This document shows positions 24,655 to 34,809 of a stretch of 64,000 nt of DNA, piece after piece (the stretch's first letter is position 1; each line of letters begins with the position of its first letter). The notes under the pieces are model-generated. The model searched no databases. It was given only the letters and a program-made list of their open reading frames with translations, and had not been told where the DNA came from. Both the position numbers and the translations under genes were made by a program. The DNA is from Chryseobacterium luteum. Lineage in GTDB: Bacteria; Bacteroidota; Bacteroidia; Flavobacteriales; Weeksellaceae. Where the stretch lies: assembly GCF_000737785.1 (NCBI RefSeq), contig NZ_JPRO01000006.1, forward strand, positions 54,982 to 118,981. Reading direction: 5' to 3'.

Positions 24655-27093
24655 TTATTCGTATTTCAGGTATTTTACAAGGTTGATTTTTGTGGCGCGG
24701 TAAGCTTTGAAACTTACTACCGAAAAAGTAAGAATCAGTAATAAGATCATACTTAAAATGTAAGGCCAGACAGGCATTTCTATTCGGTAGGAAAAATCTT
24801 TGAGCCATTCATTCATTGCGTAATAACTTATAGGAATACTCAATAAAACAGCAAATGAACAGATTAATAAAAATCTTTTTGTCAAATCCCAGATAATGGT
24901 TTTCCCGTCTGCACCAAGTGTTTTTTTGATGGCGACATCTTTCAGTTTTTGTTCTATTAATAATGATGACAAGGCGAATAATCCCAATAATGCAATGACC
25001 AGAACTACGATATTCAGGGTTGTGAAAAGCGTCTGTTGTTTCTGAAATTTCTCGAAGGTTCTTGCAAATTGTTTGTCTACAAATTCATAATCGAAGGGAT
25101 AGCCGGGTTCTGCTTTTGTGAGCCAGAACTCCTTGATTCTTTCTAATGTTCCATCGATATCGTTTCCGGAAAGTTTGATCTGGAGATTTTGCACATTATT
25201 TTTGACCCAGTTTCTGTCATAGTTGAACATTACAACCGGATCTACAGGCTTATCTACACCAGTGACATAAAAATCTTTAACAACACCCAGGATTTTATAT
25301 TTCTTCTTCTCTTCCCAGCCCGGCAAAATTTCTTTCCCTAATGCCTGCTTGGCATTCCAGCCCATTTTTTTAACAAATGTTTCATTGGCAATAGCACCGG
25401 AAATTGTATCAGAAGCATATCGCAGATCCAGATCTCTCCCGGCAACAAATTTAATTTTATAAAATTTGAAAAAATTATAATCAATGCCGCCAACACCAAC
25501 TGAGCTAATACTTTTTGTGGTATCAATAGCATTTTTCACAGAAGAGGAATTGATAAGCCCGTTTCCGATATTAAAAACAGAACTCGTGATATCCTGTACT
25601 CCTGCAATCTTTGACACTTCATTTTTTAGGCGGAGGTATTTTTTGGAAATATAATCGTCCTTCCAGCCGGCTTTTTTGAATTGGATTCTTATCACCTGGT
25701 CGCCTTTGAATCCCAGATCCTTATTCATCATATATCCAACCTGAGTATGAATGATCAAAGAACAAATAATGAAGAATGAAGAGATAATTAATTGTAAGGT
25801 CAGAATTGAATTTCGTAACCAAACGCCTTGTCTGCTTCTGGCAAAATTACCTTTCAGTGTATTGATAGGTTTGAAGTTGGAAAGATAAATTGCAGGAATC
25901 AATCCGGAAATCAATGAAAAAACCAGCAATAACAGACCTGTATAGATGAAAAGCTGCCCGTTATCCAGTTTGATATCCTTGCCAAGAAACTTGTTATAAG
26001 AAGGGAGAAGAAGCTCGACCATTGCAAAAGCAATAATATAAGCTACAAGACAGATCATAAAGGTCTCGATCAAAAACTGCAAGATCAGTTTCGATTTTGT
26101 GCTTCCAACCACTTTTCTTATGCCGACTTCTTTTGCTCTTTGAGATGCCTGCGCTGTTTTTAAATTAATAAGATTAATGCCTGATAATAACAGAATCAAA
26201 GCCGACAAACCCAACAAGATCATAATTGATTTTTTGTCTCCTTTATCTACACCTTCGCTTTTTGCGTCCAGTTTCATTTTGCTGATTGGTGTGAGAGAAA
26301 CTTTTGACTTATTTTTTTCGTCAATCTTTTCTCCCCATTTTTTCATCGTTATTTTTTCATTTTCCCAAAGCAGATTCGACAGTTTTTTTTCAAGATCCTG
26401 AACATCGGTTCCGGGTTTCAGTTTGAAATAACCGACGTAGCTGTAATTGGTCCATTGGTCATCATACTTGTTCTTATTCAAAAAATTAGGATGTTTCATT
26501 ACAAAACCAGGACGGAAAACTGTATTTGACGTTGGCAATTTATAGACTGCACTTACAACATAAGACTTGTTTTCAGAATCATCTAATTGTAATTTTCTTC
26601 CGATACAGTTGCTGTAATCATCTCCAAAAAGAACTTTTGCAGTTTCTTCTGAAATGGCAATTTTCCCGTCGCCGTTTACAGCGTTTTTTAAATCTCCTGC
26701 CACTTTTTCATAAGGAAAGAACTCAAAAAAATTATCCGTAACTTTCGCATTAGTGGTAAAAACAGATTTGCCACCGGATATTAATCTGATTTTGTAATCC
26801 TTCCACAGATTTACAATTGCAAAATTCTCTATCTCATCAAATTTTTCTTTTGATACCGCCAGTTCCGGGTAACTGGATGTAATCAATTTTCCAAAAGTAG
26901 CATTGCTGTTTTCTACCAAATAAATATTCTCCTTATTCGGAATCCAATTTTCATAGGATCTCTCGTCCTGCCAATGGATGAATATCAATAAGAAAACGCA
27001 CAGACCAACACTCAATCCCAAAATATTGATGATGGTAGAAAGCCAGTTTTTCCTGTAATTGATAAATGCTATTTTGAGCCAGTTCTTTAACAT
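24655..27093 (-). CDS. MacB/FtsX-type ABC transporter permease, copy 3
   Basis: An 812-aa inner-membrane permease. A single N-terminal helix (NWLSTIINILGLSVGLCVFLLIFIHW) is followed by a MacB-type periplasmic domain, three helices (near 290-400), a second periplasmic domain and a C-terminal block of three helices, so the FtsX module is present twice, as in the long Bacteroidetes versions. The motif INLINLKTAQASQRAKEVGIRKVVGSTKSKLILQFL marks the FtsX coupling region. It is the most divergent of three tandem paralogues. It probably works with the single ATPase and MacA-like adaptor encoded upstream. Confidence 0.9.
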   Translation of the reverse strand: MLKNWLKIAFINYRKNWLSTIINILGLSVGLCVFLLIFIHWQDERSYENWIPNKENIYLVENSNATFGKLITSSYPELAVSKEKFDEIENFAIVNLWKDYKIRLISGGKSVFTTNAKVTDNFFEFFPYEKVAGDLKNAVNGDGKIAISEETAKVLFGDDYSNCIGRKLQLDDSENKSYVVSAVYKLPTSNTVFRPGFVMKHPNFLNKNKYDDQWTNYSYVGYFKLKPGTDVQDLEKKLSNLLWENEKITMKKWGEKIDEKNKSKVSLTPISKMKLDAKSEGVDKGDKKSIMILLGLSALILLLSGINLINLKTAQASQRAKEVGIRKVVGSTKSKLILQFLIETFMICLVAYIIAFAMVELLLPSYNKFLGKDIKLDNGQLFIYTGLLLLVFSLISGLIPAIYLSNFKPINTLKGNFARSRQGVWLRNSILTLQLIISSFFIICSLIIHTQVGYMMNKDLGFKGDQVIRIQFKKAGWKDDYISKKYLRLKNEVSKIAGVQDITSSVFNIGNGLINSSSVKNAIDTTKSISSVGVGGIDYNFFKFYKIKFVAGRDLDLRYASDTISGAIANETFVKKMGWNAKQALGKEILPGWEEKKKYKILGVVKDFYVTGVDKPVDPVVMFNYDRNWVKNNVQNLQIKLSGNDIDGTLERIKEFWLTKAEPGYPFDYEFVDKQFARTFEKFQKQQTLFTTLNIVVLVIALLGLFALSSLLIEQKLKDVAIKKTLGADGKTIIWDLTKRFLLICSFAVLLSIPISYYAMNEWLKDFSYRIEMPVWPYILSMILLLILTFSVVSFKAYRATKINLVKYLKYE

Positions 27094-27132
27094 AATGATG
27101 AATTATAAGTGATGATTGAAGTCTTCCGACTT

Positions 27133-29547
27133 TTATTCGTATTTTAAATATTTCACAAGATTCACTTTTGTGGCTTGGTAGGCTTTAACACTTACAACCG
27201 CAAAAGTCAGTAAGAGCAGAGCCACAAGGCTCAAAACGAACGGTAAAACAGGCATATCAATCCGGTAAGCGAAATCTTTCAGCCATTCATTCATCAGATA
27301 ATAACTGATCGGAATACTAATTAAAACAGCGATTAACGTGATCCAAAGGAATTGTTTAGTCAATCCGAAAATCAAAGTTCCGTCTGATGCGCCTAAACTT
27401 TTTCTGATTGCAACGTCTTTCAGTTTCTGCTCGATCATTAATGATGACAAAGCGAATAATCCTAATAATGCGACCATCAAAACCATTGCATTCAGAATGG
27501 TGAAAAGCGTCTGCTGTTTGTGGTAAGTTTCAAAGGTTTTTGCAAACTGTTTGTCAATGAAATAATAATCGAAAGGATAACCTCGTTCCACATTATTCTG
27601 CCAATAAGCTTTGATTCTTTTCACAGTTCCGTCGATGTCATCCGGTTTTATTTTTAACTGAATATTATAGACCTGGAATCTCTTCCAATCTGTTTCCCGG
27701 TAATGGAAAAAGACAATGGGTTCCACTTCGGATTTTAAACTTTTAACATTAAAATCTTTTACAACCCCAACGATATGGTAAGGTTTATTGTCAAAACCGG
27801 GACGGAATTCAATCTTTAAAGCCTCATCATCACTCCACCCGAATTTTCTTACAAAAGCCTCATTGACCAGAAGATTATTAATCGTATCTGATGCAAGATC
27901 GGGATTCAGCCAGCGGCCTTTTTTCAATTTAACATCCATAAACTGAAGGTAATTATAGTCAATAGAACCTAGCTGGGCGAGTATGCTTTTATCCATATAA
28001 TCCATAGTTGCATTGCTGTATCTAAAGGTTCCGGGAGCGGCTTCGCCAAAAGAAACATCGGCAACACCATTTATTTTCCTTATTTCATTTTTCAACCGCT
28101 CGTATTTCAGCCAGGGTTTCGGATCATTTTCACTGAAGTTGATCAGCATAATCTGTTTGCCATTGTAACCAAGGTCTTTGTTCATCATATACTTCACCTG
28201 TTGATTCACGATCAATCCGCCTATGATGAAGAATGAGGAGATGATGATCTGTAAGGTCAGGATTCCGTTTCTGAGCCAAACGCCGTGTCTGCTTCTGGCG
28301 AAATTCCCCTTCAAAGTTTCTATCGCTTTGAAATTTGAGAGGTACATTGCCGGGATTAATCCTGAAATCAATGTAACAAGCAATACCATTACAAAAGAGT
28401 AAAAGAAAATATGCCAGTCGTTCATCTTCATTTCTTTGTCATAGAACTTGTTGAAGCTTGGCAGAAGCAGCTCTGTCAAAGCCAGAGAAAGCAGGTAAGA
28501 CGTAATACAGATGATAAAAGTTTCCATTAAAAACTGCAGAATAAGATTCGCTTTTGTACTGCCAATCGCTTTTCTCACACCAATTTCCTTTGCACGCTGG
28601 GAAGCCTGCGCCGTTTTCAGATTGATAAAATTGATGGCTGATAAAATAACAATCAATACAGAAAGCGTAAACAGAATCATCAGAGTTTTAAAATCTCCTG
28701 CTCCAAACCAATAAGCTTTTGCGTGAAGTTTCATTTCATCCAATGGAGTCAGAAGACTATCTGAAGGACCATATAATTCCAAATATTTTTCCGGAGTTAT
28801 TCCAAGTTCTCCGGAACTGACTTTAGCCCTGTATTTATAAACTTCTGTAACTATTTTTTCCTGAACAGCCTTGACATCTGCATTTTTGCTCAACATAAGC
28901 ATGGATCCGTAATTGAAAGTTGACCATCCTTCCTTATCATTTTTCATCTGTTCGAAAGGCAGAACGACAAACTCCGGTTTTGTAACGCTGTTTTCTTCCG
29001 GCAATTCATAAACTGCCGTTACTACGTAATTTTTGTTATCAAATTTGATACTTTCTCCTGCAACATTTGTTTTACCAAAAAGGTTTTTGGCGGTAGTTGT
29101 GGAAATGGCTATTGAAGCTTCACCTTTAAGCGCATTTTTGTAACTTCCTGAAATCAATTTAAACGGGAAGAAATTGAAAAAGTTTTCAGAAACCAACATT
29201 CCATCTTTCTGATAGGCTGTTTTATTTCTCGTGCTCATCTTATAACCTACTCCGGCTGCGTGAAACAACACATAATCCTTAACTTCAGGAATGACTTTTA
29301 CAGCACGGTCCACCATAGGAATAGAAATTCCGGTTCCGTAATTATTATCCTTTTTGTAATAGCTTTGTAATCCATAGATCTGGTCTTTCTTCGGATTCCA
29401 TTTTTCGAATGATTCTTCGTCATTCCAGTGCATCAGGATGAGCATAAATCCTGTCAGGCCGATCGTCAGTCCAAACAAATTGATGATGGTAGAAAGCCAG
29501 TTTTTCCTGTAATTGACAAAAGCTATTTTGAGCCAGTTCTTAAACAT
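27133..29547 (-). CDS. MacB/FtsX-type ABC transporter permease, copy 2
   Basis: An 804-aa permease closely similar to copy 1 along its whole length (shared INLFGLTIGLTGFMLILMHWNDEESF start, TAQASQRAKEIGVRKAIGSTK coupling motif, and C-terminus NLVKYLKYE). Both FtsX modules and both periplasmic domains appear intact. Divergence between copies 1 and 2 is concentrated in the periplasmic segments, so substrate or adaptor preference may differ. Spacing to the neighbours is 39 and 69 nt. Confidence 0.9.
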   Translation of the reverse strand: MFKNWLKIAFVNYRKNWLSTIINLFGLTIGLTGFMLILMHWNDEESFEKWNPKKDQIYGLQSYYKKDNNYGTGISIPMVDRAVKVIPEVKDYVLFHAAGVGYKMSTRNKTAYQKDGMLVSENFFNFFPFKLISGSYKNALKGEASIAISTTTAKNLFGKTNVAGESIKFDNKNYVVTAVYELPEENSVTKPEFVVLPFEQMKNDKEGWSTFNYGSMLMLSKNADVKAVQEKIVTEVYKYRAKVSSGELGITPEKYLELYGPSDSLLTPLDEMKLHAKAYWFGAGDFKTLMILFTLSVLIVILSAINFINLKTAQASQRAKEIGVRKAIGSTKANLILQFLMETFIICITSYLLSLALTELLLPSFNKFYDKEMKMNDWHIFFYSFVMVLLVTLISGLIPAMYLSNFKAIETLKGNFARSRHGVWLRNGILTLQIIISSFFIIGGLIVNQQVKYMMNKDLGYNGKQIMLINFSENDPKPWLKYERLKNEIRKINGVADVSFGEAAPGTFRYSNATMDYMDKSILAQLGSIDYNYLQFMDVKLKKGRWLNPDLASDTINNLLVNEAFVRKFGWSDDEALKIEFRPGFDNKPYHIVGVVKDFNVKSLKSEVEPIVFFHYRETDWKRFQVYNIQLKIKPDDIDGTVKRIKAYWQNNVERGYPFDYYFIDKQFAKTFETYHKQQTLFTILNAMVLMVALLGLFALSSLMIEQKLKDVAIRKSLGASDGTLIFGLTKQFLWITLIAVLISIPISYYLMNEWLKDFAYRIDMPVLPFVLSLVALLLLTFAVVSVKAYQATKVNLVKYLKYE

Positions 29548-29616
29548 AATTTCAAATGATAAGTGATGAATGATAAGTGATAAATGATGTCAGTTTATCT
29601 TTAAAACTTCAGGTAT

Positions 29617-32031
29617 TTACTCGTATTTCAGGTATTTTACAAGATTTACTTTGGTTGCTTTATAAGCTTTGAAGCTTACCACTGAAAAGGTCAACAGAAG
29701 CAAAACGACAAGGCTCAGAACAAATGGTAAAACAGGCATATCAATTCTGTAAGCGAAATCCTTCAGCCATTCGTTCATCAGGTAATAACTGATCGGAATA
29801 CTGATAATAACAGCGATCAATGTGATCCAAAGGAATTGTTTCGTCAGTCCGAAAATCAAAGTTTTATCTGATGCGCCAAGTGTTTTTCTGATGGCAACAT
29901 CTTTCAGTTTTTGTTCGATCATTAATGATGACAAAGCGAATAATCCTAACAAAGCAACCATCAAAACCATTGCGTTCAGAATTGTAAATAATGTTTGCTG
30001 TTTCTGATATTTCTCGAATGTTTTAGCAAATTTCTGATCGAGAAAATAGTAATCGAAAGGATAACCTTGTTCCACATTATTCTGCCAGTAAGCTTTAAGC
30101 CTTTTCACAGTTCCGTCAATATCATTAGGATCTATTTTCAATTGGATATTATAAACATCGAATCGTTTCCAATCGGTTTCTCTGTAATGGAAAAAGATGA
30201 TTGGTTCTATTTCTGTTTTCAGTCCTCTGATATTAAAATCATTTACAACTCCCACAATGTGATAAGGTTTATTGTCAAATCCCGGACGAACTTCATTCTT
30301 CAAAGCTTCATCATCTTTCCATCCGAATTTTCTCACAAAAGCTTCGTTTACTAAAACATTATTAATGGTGTCTGATGCAAGATTCGGGTCAAGCCAACGT
30401 CCTTTTTTCAGCTTTACATTAATGAATTTCAGGTAATTAAAATCCATAGAACCGTGTTGTCCCTCGATACTTTTATCCCTAAAATCCATATTGGAGCTGC
30501 TGGATCTGCCATTTCCGGGAACTGCTTCTCCATAAGAAATATCGGTCACGCCCTGGATTTTTCTCATTTCGTTTTTAAGTCGCTCATATTTTAGCCAGGG
30601 TTTAGGATTTTCTTCGCTGAAGTTGATCATCATAATCTGTTTTCCGCTATATCCAAGATCCTTATTCATCATATATTTCACCTGCTGATTCACGATCAAT
30701 CCGCCAATAATGAAGAATGAAGAGATGATTAATTGTAAAGTCAGAATCCCGTTTCTGAGCCAGATTCCGTTTTTACTTCTTGCAAAATTCCCTTTCAGAG
30801 TTTCAATTGCTTTGAAATTGGAGAGATACATTGCAGGAATTAATCCTGAAATAACCGTTACCGCAATGACCATTGCAAATGAGTAAAAGAAAATATGCCA
30901 GTCGGTCATTTTCATTTCTTTGTCATAGAACTTATTGAAGCTTGGTAAAAGCAGTTCTGTCAAGGCTAAGGAAAGCAAGTAAGAAGCAAAACAAATGATA
31001 AAAGTTTCCAGCAAAAACTGTAGAATAAGATTGGTTTTTGTACTGCCAATCGCTTTTCTTACACCAATTTCTTTTGCACGTTGAGAAGCTTGCGCTGTTT
31101 TCAGATTGATAAAATTGATCGCTGATAAAATCACAATCAATACAGAAAGCGTGAACAAAATCATCAAAGTTTTAAAATCCGGCGGACCAAACCAGGAAGC
31201 TTTGGCGTGAAGTTTTATTTCATCCAAAGGTGTTAAAACACTATCGTTTGGTCCATAAAGATCCATATATTGCTGAATGGTAACTCCTGCTTCTGCTACA
31301 TCCAGACTTGCACGGTATTCAAAAATATCTTTTATGAATTTCTGTCTTATCTGATCTAGATTTACATCTTTTTTAAGCATAAAAAAACACCCATAGCTGA
31401 AGTTTCCCCATTGGTTTTCATCACTTTTCATTGGTTCTACTGGCTTTAGAAGAAACTCTGGTTTTATCTGGCTGTTTTCTTTTGGTAATTCATAAACTGC
31501 AGTTACAATGAAATTTTTATTATTGAATTTTAAACTTTCGCCAGCAACATTGGTTTTACCAAAAAGATTTTTGGCAGCAGTTGTTGAAAGTGCAATAACA
31601 CCACCATCTTTCAAAGCATTTTTATAATTCCCATCAACCAGTTTGAATGGGAAAAATTCAAAAAAATTATCAGAAACATTCATTCCCCCTTCTTGATAGA
31701 ATGTTTTATTTTTAGTGGTGATCTTAAAACCCATTCCAGAACTTTTGAACAAGACATAATCCTCAACACCTGGAATAACTTCTTTGGCACGATTTGCCAT
31801 TGGAATTGAGATGTTGTTTCCGTAGGAATTTTCTTTTTTATTGTAAGTCTGGAAATAGTAAATCTGGTCTTTCTTCGGATTCCATCTTTCGAAGGATTCT
31901 TCGTCATTCCAATGCATCAGAATGAGCATAAATCCGGTCAAACCGATGGTCAATCCAAACAAATTAATGATCGTGGAAAGCCAGTTTTTTTTATAATTGA
32001 TGAAGGCGATTCTGAGCCAGTTGTTGAGCAT
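29617..32031 (-). CDS. MacB/FtsX-type ABC transporter permease, copy 1
   Basis: An 804-aa permease, first of the three tandem copies and nearest the ATPase gene. Domain layout is as in the others: N-terminal helix, MacB-like periplasmic domain (40-280), FtsX block (285-440), second periplasmic domain, C-terminal FtsX block (about 680-804). It is very similar to copy 2 and probably arose by recent tandem duplication. A 200-nt gap with a palindrome separates it from the ATPase gene. Confidence 0.9.
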   Translation of the reverse strand: MLNNWLRIAFINYKKNWLSTIINLFGLTIGLTGFMLILMHWNDEESFERWNPKKDQIYYFQTYNKKENSYGNNISIPMANRAKEVIPGVEDYVLFKSSGMGFKITTKNKTFYQEGGMNVSDNFFEFFPFKLVDGNYKNALKDGGVIALSTTAAKNLFGKTNVAGESLKFNNKNFIVTAVYELPKENSQIKPEFLLKPVEPMKSDENQWGNFSYGCFFMLKKDVNLDQIRQKFIKDIFEYRASLDVAEAGVTIQQYMDLYGPNDSVLTPLDEIKLHAKASWFGPPDFKTLMILFTLSVLIVILSAINFINLKTAQASQRAKEIGVRKAIGSTKTNLILQFLLETFIICFASYLLSLALTELLLPSFNKFYDKEMKMTDWHIFFYSFAMVIAVTVISGLIPAMYLSNFKAIETLKGNFARSKNGIWLRNGILTLQLIISSFFIIGGLIVNQQVKYMMNKDLGYSGKQIMMINFSEENPKPWLKYERLKNEMRKIQGVTDISYGEAVPGNGRSSSSNMDFRDKSIEGQHGSMDFNYLKFINVKLKKGRWLDPNLASDTINNVLVNEAFVRKFGWKDDEALKNEVRPGFDNKPYHIVGVVNDFNIRGLKTEIEPIIFFHYRETDWKRFDVYNIQLKIDPNDIDGTVKRLKAYWQNNVEQGYPFDYYFLDQKFAKTFEKYQKQQTLFTILNAMVLMVALLGLFALSSLMIEQKLKDVAIRKTLGASDKTLIFGLTKQFLWITLIAVIISIPISYYLMNEWLKDFAYRIDMPVLPFVLSLVVLLLLTFSVVSFKAYKATKVNLVKYLKYE

Positions 32032-32103
32032 AATTTTTATTTTTTGTCGGAGGTCGGGAGTACGTCCGAGGTTTAAAGTGCAACGCTAAAATTTTCTTTT
32101 GGT

Positions 32104-32135
32104 AAACCTCACAGGTTTTAGAGACCTATGAGGTT
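32104..32135. repeat. Palindrome between ATPase and permease genes
   Basis: AAACCTCA-C-AGGT pairs with ACCT-A-TGAGGTTT, 12 bp with one mismatch. The sequence is related to the terminator at 3164 (AAACCTCATG...CATGAGGTTT), but here no T run follows on either strand. It may be an interspersed palindromic repeat. Confidence 0.5.
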
Positions 32136-32242
32136 TGGATATGGAGAATGAATGTTTCCTAATTTAATCAGAAATCGCAACCTAAAGAATTATAGCACAA
32201 AGCTGTAATCTTCCGATCTCCGACTTCCATCTTCCGGTATTT

Positions 32243-32965
32243 TTATTCAAAATTCTTAGCATCAGCTTTTTCAAAGACATCTTTTCTTTGGGAAGAATGC
32301 TCTTCTGAGAATATTTCGCCGTCTTTCATATTCACAATTTTTGAAGCGTAACCGGCGTCATAAGATGAGTGTGTCACCATTGCGATTGTAGATCCTTCTC
32401 TGTGGAGTTCTGCCAAAAGGTTCATCACTTCATTTCCGTTGGAGCTGTCCAGGTTTCCTGTTGGTTCATCAGCAAGAATTAATTTTGGTTTTGTCACCAA
32501 GGCTCTTGCTACGGCTGCTCTTTGCTGCTGACCGCCTGAAAGCTGTTGTGGATAATGTTTTGCTCTGTGAGAAATGTTGATTTTTTCCATAATTTCTTCA
32601 ACTCGTTTTTTTCTTTCTGAGGAAGAAACGCCGTTATAAATCAAAGGAAGTTCTATATTTTCAAAAACCGTCAGCTCATCAATCAGATTAAAATTCTGAA
32701 AAATGAAACCTATATTCTTTTTTCTGATGTCAGATTTTTTTCTCTCACTCAAATTAATCGTTTCAGTTTCACCGAATTTATATGAACCTGAAGAAGCACT
32801 GTCCAGCAATCCCAGAATATTAAGAAAAGTAGATTTCCCACAGCCCGAAGGTCCCATTATGGCTACAAATTCGCCTTCCTTTATACTCAGGCTTACATTG
32901 TTTAGTGCGTTGGTTTGTACGTCTTCAGTTTTATAGACTTTTGAAAGGTTCTGAATGTTTATCAT
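32243..32965 (-). CDS. ABC transporter ATPase of the LolD/MacB type
   Basis: A 240-aa cytoplasmic ATP-binding protein. Walker A GPSGCGKS (about 38-45), Q-loop FQNFNLIDEL, signature LSGGQQQR, Walker B LILADEPTGNLD and switch H (VTHS) are all present and intact. This class drives MacB-like mechanotransmission permeases. One ATPase gene serves three permease genes in the cluster, so the permeases may compete for it or form mixed dimers. Confidence 0.92.
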   Translation of the reverse strand: MINIQNLSKVYKTEDVQTNALNNVSLSIKEGEFVAIMGPSGCGKSTFLNILGLLDSASSGSYKFGETETINLSERKKSDIRKKNIGFIFQNFNLIDELTVFENIELPLIYNGVSSSERKKRVEEIMEKINISHRAKHYPQQLSGGQQQRAAVARALVTKPKLILADEPTGNLDSSNGNEVMNLLAELHREGSTIAMVTHSSYDAGYASKIVNMKDGEIFSEEHSSQRKDVFEKADAKNFE

Positions 32966-32977
32966 TGTTTTAATTTT

Positions 32978-33355
32978 TTAAAGTGTTTTTGTTCTGATTT
33001 CCCCTGCTTGATTAATGTAATATTTTGATTTTAAATCTTTGGTCAAAGTGATATTTTTCCATCCTACACCTTTTATTCCTTGCAGAAAAATTTCGTTCCC
33101 GATTTTGGAATATTGCACCAAAAAGTTGGATTCCTCTTTTTCCTCCGGATTTTTTTCAAGGTTTACCATTGTGTTTTCATTAAGGACAACTTTCCGGTAA
33201 GAATCAAAGCTTAAATAAGAATAATTGCAGCCTTTGGAACATTCAAAAATAATGTGATTATTTCTGAAAGAAATTACCCATTCCAATTCTGTCGGCTTCT
33301 GAGAATATGCCATTGCAGATAGTAAGCACATCAGGAATATTAATATTATTTTCAT
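32978..33355 (-). CDS. Small secreted protein of unknown function in efflux operon
   Basis: A 125-aa protein with signal peptide MKIILIFLMCLLSAMAYSQ. The mature part is short and beta-rich, with two cysteines (ECSKGCNYSYLSF) and no family I recognise. It lies between the adaptor and ATPase genes, 12 nt from the ATPase, so it is expressed with the efflux pump. It could be a periplasmic accessory, but nothing in the sequence proves it. Confidence 0.6.
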   Translation of the reverse strand: MKIILIFLMCLLSAMAYSQKPTELEWVISFRNNHIIFECSKGCNYSYLSFDSYRKVVLNENTMVNLEKNPEEKEESNFLVQYSKIGNEIFLQGIKGVGWKNITLTKDLKSKYYINQAGEIRTKTL

Positions 33356-33446
33356 ATGTAGTTCTAATTTTTTTTAAGGTCATATGCAATCGCCAGATCG
33401 TCATCAATTTTTCAACAATATTTGTAAATAGCGATTTCATAATGAT

Positions 33447-34688
33447 TTATTTTTGAATATCTAAGATTTCATATTTCTTAAGCTCAGAATAATCTGATGT
33501 GATGACAGTTTCGCCTTGTTTTAATCCGGAAACTACTTCGTAATACATTTGGTTTTCTCGTCCAAGGTTGATGTTTCTTTTCTCGGCCTTGTTATTTTTA
33601 AGGACAAAAATCCATTTTCCGTTGGTGTCTTTATAGAAATTTCCCTTAGGGATCATAACACTTTGTGTGTCAGCAGAGAGTTTCAGCTTCACTCCGAATG
33701 TCATCCCGATTTTCAGGTTTTCCGGTTTAACATCAACGAAATTAAGTTCTACAGAAAACTGCCCGTCTTTTACTTCAGGAAGAATTTTTGTGATGATGAC
33801 TTCAAATTGTTTTGTATTGCTTTCCAGACTTCCTTTGATTCCGTTTTGAAGTTTATTGATGTAATATTCATCTACTTTCGCAATTAGCTTGTAACCGCCC
33901 ATCAGATCTACTTTTCCGATGCTTTCACCGGACGTTAAATTTTGTCCAAGAGAAATATTGAAAGACGATAACCTTCCGGAAACCGGCGACATAATAAGGA
34001 AGTTATTTTTATTTGATTTAAGAATATTCAGGCTTTTTTCCATTTGGCTGATGGAAGTATTGATCGCAGAAAACTGAGAGTTTCTGGATATCTTTTCACT
34101 TGAAGCACCTCTTTCTACAATCACTTTTCTTTGTTTCTGATAATTCAGATTTTGTAAAGCTATATCATAATCCGTTTTTTTTCCGATTTCCGCCTCATAA
34201 AGTCTTTTCTGAAGATTAAAAGACTGTAAAGCCGTGTTGTAATCATTTTGAGACTGAAGTAATTCCTTATCCTGGGTAAATTCCTGATTCTTCAATTCCA
34301 GAAGCGAACTTCTCATCTGGCTGATCTGCTGCATAATTCCCGTTTCCTGATTAAGATAATTGAATTCCGTATTCGGGTTGTAAACTCTTGCGATTGGTTG
34401 ACCTTTCGTTACCATTTGTCCGTCTTCCGCAAAAATTTCTTTCACTGCTCCACCTTCCAAAACATTGATTAATGAAGAATTAAGAGATTGTGTTTGCGCC
34501 GTTACCATCAACATATCTTCGAATTTTCCGTTCGTCACTTCATCCACCTGAATATCTTCTAATTTTATATTATATGTTTTTTTCTGATTGAGAAAATACC
34601 ATCCAAAAACTGAAACTGCCAAAGCAGAAACGATGATGACCGATATTAATTTTAATTTAGAATTCTTTTTTACTATTTTCGTATCCAT
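33447..34688 (-). CDS. MacA/HlyD-type periplasmic adaptor of an ABC efflux pump
   Basis: A 413-aa membrane-fusion protein. One N-terminal membrane helix (LKLISVIIVSALAVSVFGWYFL, 13-34) anchors it. Then come a biotinyl-lipoyl half (VLEGGAVKEIFAEDGQMVTKGQPIARV), a long coiled-coil hairpin (about 110-230), the second lipoyl half (IMSPVSGRLSSFNISLGQNL), and the beta-barrel and membrane-proximal domains. It links the MacB-like permeases to the TolC-type channel. It is the first gene of the cluster; a sigma-54-like promoter lies 35 nt upstream. Confidence 0.9.
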   Translation of the reverse strand: MDTKIVKKNSKLKLISVIIVSALAVSVFGWYFLNQKKTYNIKLEDIQVDEVTNGKFEDMLMVTAQTQSLNSSLINVLEGGAVKEIFAEDGQMVTKGQPIARVYNPNTEFNYLNQETGIMQQISQMRSSLLELKNQEFTQDKELLQSQNDYNTALQSFNLQKRLYEAEIGKKTDYDIALQNLNYQKQRKVIVERGASSEKISRNSQFSAINTSISQMEKSLNILKSNKNNFLIMSPVSGRLSSFNISLGQNLTSGESIGKVDLMGGYKLIAKVDEYYINKLQNGIKGSLESNTKQFEVIITKILPEVKDGQFSVELNFVDVKPENLKIGMTFGVKLKLSADTQSVMIPKGNFYKDTNGKWIFVLKNNKAEKRNINLGRENQMYYEVVSGLKQGETVITSDYSELKKYEILDIQK

Positions 34689-34722
34689 ATTTAAGATAAC
34701 TTATTTACTTACAGATTATTAC

Positions 34723-34737
34723 ACAACACACGTGCCG
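34723..34737 (-). promoter_or_regulatory. Sigma-54-like promoter of the efflux operon
   Basis: On the minus strand CGGCACG-TGTG-TTGT matches the -24/-12 consensus TGGCACG-N4-TTGC in all but two positions; the GG and the 10-bp spacing are kept, and the -12 GC is GT. Transcription would start near 34711, giving a leader of about 23 nt before the adaptor ATG. The cognate enhancer-binding regulator is encoded at 35923. Confidence 0.55.
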
Positions 34738-34809
34738 GAAATTTATAACTTTATAACTCTCTGAAAATGTGATTAAATATAATTTTATTAAATTTAAAAC
34801 TGTTCATTA

